Notes: generated by a model not told the origin, from the letters alone. A DNA stretch of 8,876 bases from Puniceicoccales bacterium (GCA_031290315.1 JAITNS010000011.1:1-8876); one strand, 5' to 3'; positions 1 to 6,323 are shown, counted from the stretch's first letter. Numbers and translations: made by a program.

Positions 1-99
1 CTATAGTTTAACTAAGCAAGCTTTTTCGAACTGAACCAATTGGCCAAAAACTTACCCCTTTATCACTAAGATTAAAACCTTAATCATGCGTTCCTCGCC

Positions 100-867
100 T
101 TAGTTCTTTTTTTGATATCTGATATCAGGATGATCTTTGGCCAGCAACCTTCGTTGATTTCGAATAGCCACCTCCGTCCTACCAGGCAACTGTCGACAAA
201 GTTTTGCGGCTGTCATCTTGGCACCATGATCAATTATAACTTGATTTTCTTCCTTGCCCCAGGGCCGATAAACATCGCGTCTCCGCAGATTAAGAGCATG
301 ATACTGTTCGGCCAGCCACAATCGTTGATTTCTAATACCCTCCTCCGATCTATTAAGCATTATCGCAAGTTCTGCGTCTGTCATTTCGGCGCCATTATCA
401 ATTATAATTTGATCTTCTTCGTCTTTCCAGGGCTGATAAACATCGCGTTTCCGCAGATTATTACCAGGATACTTTTTGTCCAGAATGAATCGTCGATTTC
501 GAATAGCCTCCTCTGTCCTACCAGACAACCGTCGAGTAAGTTCTGCGTCTGTTTCTTCGGCGCCATAGTCAATTATAATCTGATCTTCTTCGCTGCCCCA
601 TGACTGACAAGCATCGCGTTTCAGCAGATTACGATCAGGATACTTTTTAGCCAGCGACAATCGTTGAGTTCGAATAGCCCTCTCTGATCTACCATTACTC
701 TTCAACTGAAATAATTGCGATAGCACCCTATCTGATGAATCAGGATTATTAATTATAGCATCGTTTTCTACCTCGGTCCAAAGCTTACCAGCAAATGCCG
801 TGGCCATTAGAAGACTGCCAGAAATCAAACATGTAACATTTTTTATTTTATTATTTAATATGTCCAT
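100..867 (-). CDS. Putatively exported protein with four Myb/SANT-like repeats
   Basis: This 255-residue protein has a signal-peptide-like N-terminus: lysines at 7 and 9, a hydrophobic stretch at about 11-26, and an AFA|GK cleavage site after residue 26. Four tandem units follow, starting at W30, W90, W147 and W203. The unit pattern is W..EED..IID.GA..TDAEL...L.GRTE.AIRN.R..L.KKYP..NLR.RD.Y.P. A leading Trp, an acidic first helix and a GRTExAIRNxR third helix are the hallmarks of Myb/SANT-type helix-turn-helix DNA-binding domains; the second and third Myb tryptophans are replaced by aliphatic residues. Unit 1 is the most diverged and carries an insertion; units 2-4 are close. The chain is rich in Arg/Lys and ends in QKKN. 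No good Shine-Dalgarno lies before the ATG. Myb-type repeats are common in eukaryotes, and an exported version suggests DNA or chromatin outside the bacterial cytoplasm as target (inference). The alternative is a cytoplasmic regulator with a falsely predicted signal. Confidence 0.8.
   Translation of the reverse strand: MDILNNKIKNVTCLISGSLLMATAFAGKLWTEVENDAIINNPDSSDRVLSQLFQLKSNGRSERAIRTQRLSLAKKYPDRNLLKRDACQSWGSEEDQIIIDYGAEETDAELTRRLSGRTEEAIRNRRFILDKKYPGNNLRKRDVYQPWKDEEDQIIIDNGAEMTDAELAIMLNRSEEGIRNQRLWLAEQYHALNLRRRDVYRPWGKEENQVIIDHGAKMTAAKLCRQLPGRTEVAIRNQRRLLAKDHPDIRYQKKN
103..780 (-). repeat. Four tandem repeats of about 57 codons (Myb/SANT-like units)
   Basis: Intragenic repeat units lie at 780-601, 600-430, 429-262 and 261-103, read on the minus strand. 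The DNA shows the same phasing: the plus-strand string AAACATCGCG recurs at the unit 2/3 and 3/4 borders, with AAGCATCGCG at the 1/2 border. Each is followed by a CGCAGATTA- or CAGCAGATTA-like stretch and a GATACT-containing stretch. Nucleotide conservation between units suggests fairly recent amplification or conversion of an ancestral unit. Confidence 0.8.
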
Positions 868-986
868 AGCTTTATATACTCATACAAATTTTTACGCCAT
901 GCAAGCAAAAAATAAAAAAAATTTAGTAATGGAATAAAAATAATATTTATTTATGATTAAAATAAGAACATACTTATAACCCTACC

Positions 987-1328
987 TCAACGGCGAACCA
1001 ATAATGCGTGCATAGGCGCATGGGTCAACATTACCATCGCGGTTTGAATTTCTTCCTCCGCACAAGCATATAATATTTTAATCTCCGCATCCTTTTTTAT
1101 TCTATCAAATGTACAAATTAGACCAACAATTTCTCTCTTCCCTAATGTTCCACAAAATACATCAATCCCTTGACCATCGGCTGAAGTGGTATTCGGAATA
1201 TAACCATAATCAATCGGGTAAATTAAATCCGGGAAACGGGGATGCGCTCTCCCTTTTGGCCGATCAATCTTAATGCCATTTATCTCAATTTGTTTTTCTA
1301 AAACTTCCCAAAGACTCGCATGTACCAT
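987..1328 (-). CDS. Short inorganic pyrophosphatase-family protein
   Basis: This 113-residue protein matches the soluble (type I) inorganic pyrophosphatase family in its core: IDRPKGRAHP (21-30), the YPIDYGYIP segment (37-45, matching family YPxNYGFIP) and DGQGID (51-56, matching family DGDPLD). The family hydrolyses PPi to two phosphates in the cytoplasm using Mg2+ held by Asp residues. Asp51 and Asp56 are kept, but the middle Asp of the signature is Gln53. The later metal Asp aligns ambiguously: it is Asp80 by spacing, or Ile83 if IKIL is matched to family DKLV. At 113 residues it is much shorter than E. coli PPase (about 175) and fits the compact subfamily of 110-125 residues. Whether it is an active pyrophosphatase is therefore uncertain. 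It lies 119 bp upstream of the Myb-repeat gene on the same strand. No clear Shine-Dalgarno is visible. Confidence 0.8.
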   Translation of the reverse strand: MVHASLWEVLEKQIEINGIKIDRPKGRAHPRFPDLIYPIDYGYIPNTTSADGQGIDVFCGTLGKREIVGLICTFDRIKKDAEIKILYACAEEEIQTAMVMLTHAPMHALLVRR

Positions 1329-1402
1329 TTTTTCTGAAAAATAAAAATATTTTCTTATTCACCCAACTTCCCTCACTTTTTAAAAGTAGTGCTTTAAATC
1401 AA

Positions 1403-1544
1403 CTATTTATCAATGGGCGCTAAAACGATGGCAACAGCTCCATATTGATTAACGCTCTTTTTACTAAAATTAAACGTCTCCCAGTCCTTCTACACTCATA
1501 TTCCCCAATCCATAATAAGCTTTTCGGCGTGTAATTTTATATCC
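1403..1544 (-). pseudogene. Possible decayed gene fragment
   Basis: The 262-bp spacer between the nitroreductase and pyrophosphatase genes contains two adjoining minus-strand open stretches in different frames that look more protein-like than usual spacer. One (about 1544-1470) reads GYKITRRKAYYGLGNMSVEG and then LGDV before a stop. The other, ending at 1403, reads TFNFSKKSVNQYGAVAIVLA then PIDK. Dropping one G near 1480 would join them into about 46 residues. No start codon or ribosome site is seen and I do not recognise the product. This may be a remnant of a lost gene or chance in AT-rich DNA. Confidence 0.22.
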
Positions 1545-1573
1545 TTAGTAATAAAAATTTCGCTCAGAAAATG

Positions 1574-1609
1574 TAAAATCCGCTTTGCGTTTAGTATTTG
1601 CGGATTTTA
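1574..1609 (-). terminator. Rho-independent terminator of the nitroreductase gene
   Basis: There is a perfect 10-bp inverted repeat, TAAAATCCGC (1574-1583) and GCGGATTTTA (1600-1609), around a 16-nt loop. Read on the minus strand it has an A-rich upstream arm, a short GC core and a T-rich downstream side, the layout of an intrinsic terminator. One arm is made of the last sense codons of the nitroreductase gene and the stop codon (1593-1591) lies in the loop, so the terminator is embedded in the gene end. Confidence 0.65.
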
Positions 1610-2115
1610 TTTGCATCCCTAGGTCCCGGCGAATGAGTCATACTCGTCGCATACCCCAATGCCACAGATACACATACTTCATAGCCCTCCGGAATTTTCA
1701 ATTGGGTCTTATATTTTTGTCCTTTTTCGCTATTTAAAAAATCGGTAAGATAGGCGATAATGCAGCTTCCAATATCTAAAGAACTGGCTGCAATTACCAT
1801 ATTTTGGGCGGCAAGCGAACAATCTGAAGCGTAATAGTCATCCCTTTTATCTCCCGATATAAATACAACCGTCGGCGCATGATAGAATACACTGCTACCC
1901 GAATTGCCAGTAATTGCCAAATTAAGTTCATCGAGAAACGTTTTGTCTTGCACATAAACGATATCCCATGGCTGATGATTCCAACCGTTAGGGGCCTGTA
2001 TTCCACATTTCAATATAACACCTAAAGCCTGGTCGTTTACCTGATCACTTTTATAAGAACGCACGCTACTCCTATTCATAATCGTCTCTATCACCACATT
2101 ATTAAAACTCTCCAT
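1591..2115 (-). CDS. Nitroreductase family protein
   Basis: This 174-residue protein of the FMN-dependent nitroreductase family comprises cytoplasmic flavoproteins that reduce nitroaromatics, quinones or flavins with NAD(P)H. Visible signatures are the N-terminal FMN phosphate-binding RSSVRSY (15-21), APNGWNHQPW (41-50, family APSxxNxQPW) and the dimer-interface helix DCSLAAQNMVIAASSLDIGS (98-117), matching family AxxNxxLAAxxLGLGS. The C-terminal GYA followed by a short basic tail is normal, and the length is typical of the single-domain group. The substrate cannot be told from sequence. The gene faces away from the plus-strand gene at 2282 across a 166-bp spacer. A weak AGG lies about 9 nt before the ATG. 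It ends in its own hairpin terminator, so it is probably monocistronic. Confidence 0.93.
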   Translation of the reverse strand: MESFNNVVIETIMNRSSVRSYKSDQVNDQALGVILKCGIQAPNGWNHQPWDIVYVQDKTFLDELNLAITGNSGSSVFYHAPTVVFISGDKRDDYYASDCSLAAQNMVIAASSLDIGSCIIAYLTDFLNSEKGQKYKTQLKIPEGYEVCVSVALGYATSMTHSPGPRDANKIRKY

Positions 2116-2243
2116 ATAATTGAACCTACTTTATTAATATACTGAAAAAATTTTCAACACTAATTTTCGTCTCGCCAATTACTAAAAATGAAAAACATAT
2201 AACAGAATAACTATTTTTATAAAAATTACTTTAAACAAACATA

Positions 2244-2272
2244 TTGACATTGTAAGGAAAATTAAAATAATT
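2244..2272 (+). promoter_or_regulatory. Sigma70-type promoter for the gene at 2282
   Basis: A perfect -35 TTGACA (2244-2249) is followed at 16-17 nt by AATAATT (2266-2272), a near-consensus -10. Transcription would start at about 2278-2280, only a few bases before the ATG at 2282. The transcript would be almost leaderless, consistent with no Shine-Dalgarno near that ATG. Confidence 0.55.
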
Positions 2273-2281
2273 ATTAGCGCT

Positions 2282-3154
2282 ATGTTTACATTCATTATAG
2301 GTAGCTTATTATCGGTTTTTACTGGACTAAATCAGAAAATACCACAAACTAATTTATTTAATTCTAGTAAAACACCACAAAATAGCCTACCTACTATAAA
2401 AAGTGCAGATGCATGGAATGAAATTAATGAATGGATTACATATAATAAAAAACTTTTTCGTTTAATTTATTCAAAGGAAATAGATTATGATCCTTTGGAG
2501 GTGGCGGAAGAGATTTGGAAAACATCGATGGTAAAAAAAATTATCTTGGCCAGTGTAAGTACCGCCATAGCGACAACTGCAATGATCGCAATCGCTTATA
2601 CTTTCTATAATAATACTAATAAATTAAATTCTAAAAAAGTATTCACAGGAACAGAACCGGAATCTTTTCAAGGAAATACAAAACCTCAGCAAGATGGTAA
2701 ACAATATGGTAATTCTACTCTTATAGCTCCCGATGTATCTAAATATCTTGATCAAACATTCGAAAAACAACATCCCAATATTATTTTTGCTGGCGCTCCT
2801 AACCTGTCCTACCGATGCTATCGCCCCCAATGTCCATGTATCAATTCGGTGCAATACAGTAAAAATCCTTTTAAAGGGATAATTGATTTGAAATATGATT
2901 TAGATGTTGCTGAAAATCAATGCAATTGGACGGCTAAAGAAATCATAGCCCAAGAACTGTTGGAGATATTGGGAGGGAAGTATGGGGCATTTGAAAATAA
3001 TATGGCCCATATGGAAGACTTTCCTAATATGGCTGCTTTGCATGCCGCTATCGCCCTACAACAAGTCGCCATTCAACGAAAAACAACTGAAATTTGTAAG
3101 TCACATCTGAACCTTAGCGATGATGATTTAAAAAAAAAGTTATCAAGAATTTAA
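2282..3154 (+). CDS. Unknown membrane protein, 5' part of a frame-split gene
   Basis: This is a 290-codon frame of unknown family. The first 16 residues (MFTFIIGSLLSVFTGL) are hydrophobic and could be a signal or anchor. A polar, Asn-rich segment follows, then a clear transmembrane helix at about 86-109 preceded by two lysines, then a soluble part with cysteines at 179, 184, 186 and 214. It ends with 10 codons (KKKLSRI and a stop) read through a run of nine A. Losing one A, or an equivalent shift, would carry translation into the 473-codon frame downstream, which is open from 3132. Residues on both sides of the run read as continuous protein, so I regard 2282-4550 as one gene of about 755 residues. 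It is very AT-rich, with a promoter at the start codon and no Shine-Dalgarno. Confidence 0.7.
   Translation: MFTFIIGSLLSVFTGLNQKIPQTNLFNSSKTPQNSLPTIKSADAWNEINEWITYNKKLFRLIYSKEIDYDPLEVAEEIWKTSMVKKIILASVSTAIATTAMIAIAYTFYNNTNKLNSKKVFTGTEPESFQGNTKPQQDGKQYGNSTLIAPDVSKYLDQTFEKQHPNIIFAGAPNLSYRCYRPQCPCINSVQYSKNPFKGIIDLKYDLDVAENQCNWTAKEIIAQELLEILGGKYGAFENNMAHMEDFPNMAALHAAIALQQVAIQRKTTEICKSHLNLSDDDLKKKLSRI
3130..3138 (+). other. A9 homopolymer at the frame change
   Basis: Nine consecutive A lie exactly where the upstream frame must shift by +1 to enter the downstream frame. With eight A the reading becomes ...DDLKKSYQEFNKL..., running in frame to the stop at 4550. Such tracts are known slippage sites for RNA polymerase in AT-rich symbiont genomes, and also hotspots for indel mutation and sequencing error. 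Confidence 0.7.
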
Positions 3155-3212
3155 TAAATTAAGTAGTGCTCCGGATACAAATTTAGGACTTGATCAGCAT
3201 CTAGTAAGGTAT

Positions 3213-4550
3213 TTGGAAAATGTCGACGCAAATTCAAGGGAATTTAAGGTACCCCCTATCAAACCTACGCATATTCAAAACAATATTATAGATATTATAG
3301 AATTAGCTAAACCACTTACCCATCCCGGTTACTTGAAAAAAATTATTGAAAAAATTCCATATTATAACCAAGAAAATGGTAAGGATGTATATATGAAGGC
3401 CGTCGTGGAAGCCGTTGAACAAGATTTTAATTTTACAGATAAAGAGTTTTTAAAAAAAACTGTTATTGAATATTTCGAAAAAATATATGAAAAAGGAGAA
3501 TGGTTACGGCAATATCTTTCTCCGGGGATCAGGTTTAAACTGCGCGATTGTAATGGAAGAGATATTTATGGGAATGGTAATGTATGCTCCTACAATTCAG
3601 CTTTGGAGCTATGTCGCCGGGAATTAGAAAATGAAACGTTCGTTGCCTTTGGAGGGATATTTGATTCAGAAAAAGTTAAAGAATTAAGTACTCGTACGAT
3701 TACGAATGGTGCAACCACATCCTTTAGTAGCCTTAGTGTTCCGTATAAACATTTTAACGAAAGTGGCCAATGCATATATGATAGCAAGGAGGAAGATAGA
3801 AGGGAAAATGAAAGAATTGCAAAAAGAGACGCTGAACTTGCAGCCATAAATAATCAAATAACAGAATGTGATCAGAAAATTGAAGATCTACTCAATCGTT
3901 CCTCTCTTTCATCCCATACTTCGGAAAAAAGAATACAAGTCCGCATACAAGATCGTCCATTTTCTCTTTCTCAACAAGAATATAATACTTTCAGTAATTT
4001 AATAGAGCATAAAAATCAGCTAGTAGATAAATATAATAAGATAGTCCAAGGTAAAGTTCCACCCAGAACACCTACTCCTATAAATTTCTTAGCGACCAAT
4101 GACCTATCAAGTCGAATACGCACACAAGTATCATATCTTGTTTGGGCAACAAATATAAATGATTGGATAAGAAATAATCGATTTTTATCACCGAGCGCTT
4201 TACAGTTGATTGAAATCACTAAAGCAATTCAACCTAGAATAGAACACACTATATACTTTACTGAAGCAGCCCGTAACCAAAGCATAAATGCTTTACAATT
4301 ATTTCGTGGCGCATCTGAATGTAGTAAAAACGATTTTATCTTTGCGTCATTAGGAATATCATTCGCTATTTTTCAGGAGAAAGAGCTTAAATCACCGAAG
4401 AAACATTTCTTTAATGAAATGACGATTAGACCTCAGGAAACGGCTTGGATTGATTTAGCGCTAGGGAGTTTTTCCATAACAACTCCCTTTTCGACAACTA
4501 TTGGACAAGCTGGATTTAATGATCATGCCAGGCTAATATTGCAATACTAA
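3213..4550 (+). CDS. Unknown protein, 3' part of the frame-split gene
   Basis: There are 445 codons from a nominal TTG, but the same frame is open and protein-like back to 3132 (KKSYQEFNKLSSAPDTN...). The TTG has only an AAGG three bases upstream and is unlikely to be a true start. Counting from the TTG, residues 20-100 are helical and charged. Residues 121-134 (NGNVCSYNSALELC) resemble the catalytic cysteine box of ubiquitin-specific proteases (GNTCYMNSALQ). Residues 190-280 are rich in Glu/Lys/Arg and likely coiled coil. A hydrophobic-mixed C-terminal domain follows, ending in GFNDHARLILQY. No transmembrane helix is obvious in this half, and the family is not recognised. It converges with the glycosyltransferase gene, the two stops being 49 bp apart. 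Functional state depends on whether the A9 frameshift is bypassed. Confidence 0.65.
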   Translation: MENVDANSREFKVPPIKPTHIQNNIIDIIELAKPLTHPGYLKKIIEKIPYYNQENGKDVYMKAVVEAVEQDFNFTDKEFLKKTVIEYFEKIYEKGEWLRQYLSPGIRFKLRDCNGRDIYGNGNVCSYNSALELCRRELENETFVAFGGIFDSEKVKELSTRTITNGATTSFSSLSVPYKHFNESGQCIYDSKEEDRRENERIAKRDAELAAINNQITECDQKIEDLLNRSSLSSHTSEKRIQVRIQDRPFSLSQQEYNTFSNLIEHKNQLVDKYNKIVQGKVPPRTPTPINFLATNDLSSRIRTQVSYLVWATNINDWIRNNRFLSPSALQLIEITKAIQPRIEHTIYFTEAARNQSINALQLFRGASECSKNDFIFASLGISFAIFQEKELKSPKKHFFNEMTIRPQETAWIDLALGSFSITTPFSTTIGQAGFNDHARLILQY

Positions 4551-4599
4551 TACGCTTTTTATCCCTTGATAGATATTATATTCGCAAGCGTGGATTTCT

Positions 4600-6003
4600 T
4601 CAATATACAGCAGTGGCTTTTATTGCCTCCATTTTCTGTAAACTTTCTTCACCTGTACCTAGCGGGAAAAAATGACATTCCCTAAAAGGAGTTTTATTAC
4701 GGTAATAGTAATACAACCAATAAGGAAAATATTTTTCATATTTTTTCGGGTTTTTCATATATTTTCTTGCATACTGTTCTCCGCGTACTGTCCATGGCTT
4801 TACACAAGAATCAAAATGCAAAATTACAGCATTGTCTTTTTCTTCCTGTAGTTTCGCCTTAACCTTAGGGTATTGCATCATTTTACTATGTATACGGGTA
4901 AAAACATCATCCCTTGGAGATATTTTACGCGCCTGTTCATAAGCAGTCTCTGTTTCTGGAGTAATAAGCGATACAACGAAATTATAACGTAAAGATAATT
5001 GCCATCTAACATTTCCCAAATAATTAGACCGCAAGTATTTTTGCAGAATATCTTCATCCGTGACAAAAGCGCAACCTGGGCATGGTGGAATTCTTATATC
5101 TTCCATGTTTTCTAACATTTCCTCACAATAACGAATAAATTCATTACCAAAATAACGACGATAAATTTTCATAAGAGTTGAAGTAGATCGCAAAATAAAT
5201 TTTATATCAGGCTCCAATCTTTGTCGTAAAGTTCTTCCCAGGAAATGCTTAATTTCTTCTAAGGTCATGTCTTTCATCTGAATAAATAAAGAAATATTTT
5301 TTTTCTGCTGTTTCATTTTTCTTAGCCTTTTGATAATATCGACCGTTTTAGGATGTAGACAATAATCACAACATTCTCTTTCTTCTAGCAGAATTGGGAG
5401 AAATTTGTTTTCTTCAGCAAAATCTACTAACAACTGTTGCATATTAAATAAAAGCACTCCTCCATTTATTAAAAAGCTTCTAATCTCTCCATCCTCTTCC
5501 AGTTCTTCTAAGCTCTCTGAACTAATAAATGTTGCATCAGCTCCTGAAATTACGGCATTATCTTTGAGTGTGAATATTTCGGATATATTCCTTATAGCAA
5601 TTGTATCAGAATCTATATATAAAAAATCTTTCACTTCTTGGAGAATTTCTTGTCCTTTTGGAGGATTTCTCCAAAGTTCCGTAAAGAACAATTTCGTCAT
5701 AATTAATTCACTCCAGTCCCTGCTTTTATATTTTTTAATCTTTCTAACAATTGCCCTTGGCAATGTAAAAATATATACTTCTGTTAAATCATCTCCCATC
5801 GATAATAATTTTTTTCGATTATCCTTTCCCATTCGCTTTGGAGAAAAAATTATAAAACGCTTCCCCGTAGGCGTATTTTCTTTCACTGATTGTATAACTA
5901 CAGCCACATGAGGCACATAATTATCATCCGTTAACATAACAATATTGAGAGGACCTGCTCCTTGCACTTGTATGTGATGTGCAAAAGCAAATAATATAAT
6001 CAT
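4600..6003 (-). CDS. GT8-family glycosyltransferase with Cys-containing insertion
   Basis: This 467-residue retaining glycosyltransferase belongs to the GT8 (LgtC/glycogenin) type, which transfers a sugar from a nucleotide-sugar. Motifs in order are the N-terminal nucleotide-binding strand NIVMLTDDNYVPHVAVVIQS (20-39), the metal-binding DSD (131-133) in FLYIDSDT, INGGVLLFN (179-187), TDED (315-318, family DQD) and the distal H396-x5-KPW404. Relative to compact LgtC (about 310 residues) there is an extra basic stretch at about 205-310, flanked by ECCDYC (210-215) and CPGC (308-311), whose cysteines could bind a metal. The first 17 residues are hydrophobic and may be a weak export signal. An AAAGG 9 nt before the ATG supports this start, and a strong promoter lies just upstream. 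The sugar and acceptor are unknown; surface glycan synthesis or an exported toxin-like role are both possible. Confidence 0.85.
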   Translation of the reverse strand: MIILFAFAHHIQVQGAGPLNIVMLTDDNYVPHVAVVIQSVKENTPTGKRFIIFSPKRMGKDNRKKLLSMGDDLTEVYIFTLPRAIVRKIKKYKSRDWSELIMTKLFFTELWRNPPKGQEILQEVKDFLYIDSDTIAIRNISEIFTLKDNAVISGADATFISSESLEELEEDGEIRSFLINGGVLLFNMQQLLVDFAEENKFLPILLEERECCDYCLHPKTVDIIKRLRKMKQQKKNISLFIQMKDMTLEEIKHFLGRTLRQRLEPDIKFILRSTSTLMKIYRRYFGNEFIRYCEEMLENMEDIRIPPCPGCAFVTDEDILQKYLRSNYLGNVRWQLSLRYNFVVSLITPETETAYEQARKISPRDDVFTRIHSKMMQYPKVKAKLQEEKDNAVILHFDSCVKPWTVRGEQYARKYMKNPKKYEKYFPYWLYYYYRNKTPFRECHFFPLGTGEESLQKMEAIKATAVY

Positions 6004-6046
6004 TGAGACTAACCTTTTCCTTTCTATTCCTATAACTTATGCTTAA

Positions 6047-6075
6047 AAGCTATCACCACCTTACATCGCTGTCAA
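6047..6075 (-). promoter_or_regulatory. Extended -10 promoter of the GT8 gene
   Basis: On the minus strand there is a perfect -35 TTGACA (6075-6070), a 17-nt spacer and a -10 TAGCTT (6052-6047) preceded by TGA (extended -10 TGN). Transcription would start near 6040, giving a leader of about 37 nt that contains the AAAGG ribosome site. Confidence 0.6.
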
Positions 6076-6091
6076 TGGATAATATCAAAGT

Positions 6092-6114
6092 TTAGAAATT
6101 ATAAAGATTTCTAA
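6092..6114. promoter_or_regulatory. Perfect inverted repeat upstream of the GT8 promoter
   Basis: TTAGAAAT (6092-6099) and ATTTCTAA (6107-6114) form an 8-bp perfect dyad with a 7-nt centre, placed 17 bp upstream of the -35 box. No T-run follows on the minus strand, so it looks more like a protein-binding dyad than a terminator. One arm lies in the first copy of the 110-bp repeat; the second copy lacks the partner arm. Confidence 0.35.
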
Positions 6115-6323
6115 TGTGGTATTTAATAAATACTTATAAACCCACTGTATTTATATCAATAAAAGCAGCCGGTACAAAAAGGTTTTTATCGCTCCCAATT
6201 GATCTATTTTTTTAAGATTTCTAACGTGGTATTTAATAAATATTTATAAACCCACTGCATTTATATCAATAAAAGCAGCCGGCACAAAAAGGTTTTTATC
6301 GCTCCCGATTGATCTATTTTTTT
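6104..6323. repeat. 110-bp tandem duplication, two copies
   Basis: Copy 1 is 6104-6213 and copy 2 is 6214-6323. They match at 105 of 110 positions with no gaps, and all five differences are transitions. Copy 2 contains the stop codon (6316-6314) and the last two codons plus part of a third of the phosphofructokinase homologue. Copy 1 therefore preserves a duplicated gene tail. The unit fills most of the 310-bp gap between this gene and the GT8 gene. Each copy carries a TTGATA box 17 nt from a TAAATA/TAAGTA box on the minus strand, plus a GCCGGC (GTACCGGC-like in copy 1) core. No open frame of note is present. Confidence 0.9.
6241..6269 (-). promoter_or_regulatory. Candidate promoter in repeat copy 2
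   Basis: On the minus strand TTGATA (6269-6264) is followed at 17 nt by TAAATA (6246-6241). The equivalent in copy 1 is TTGATA (6159-6154) with the poorer TAAGTA (6136-6131). It could provide extra transcription towards the GT8 gene. AT-rich sequence yields such matches by chance. Confidence 0.3.

Noticed and set aside
70..85. GATTAA-AACC-TTAATC hairpin downstream of the Myb-repeat gene
   Set aside because: Only six AT-rich pairs and no T-run on the minus strand; too weak to call a terminator.
112..603. 163-codon plus-strand open frame opposite the Myb-repeat gene
   Set aside because: It is a shadow of the repetitive minus-strand gene; its apparent internal repeats mirror the Myb units, and it lacks a ribosome site.
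3213..4550. OTU-type deubiquitinase motif (GDGNCLF-like)
   Set aside because: The residues around Cys125 fit the USP box better than the OTU box, and neither comes with a clear histidine motif, so no enzymatic name was assigned.
4552..4591. ACGCTT/AAGCGT inverted repeat between the convergent genes
   Set aside because: A 6-bp stem with a 28-nt loop and no clean T-run; may be chance.
5405..5911. 168-codon plus-strand open frame inside the GT8 gene
   Set aside because: Antisense to conserved GT8 motifs (DSD, NGG) with low-complexity Ser/Ile composition and no ribosome site.
6104..6323. CRISPR-like or insertion-sequence reading of the repeat
   Set aside because: Only two directly adjoining 110-bp units without spacers, no terminal inverted repeats and no transposase; a simple tandem duplication explains it.
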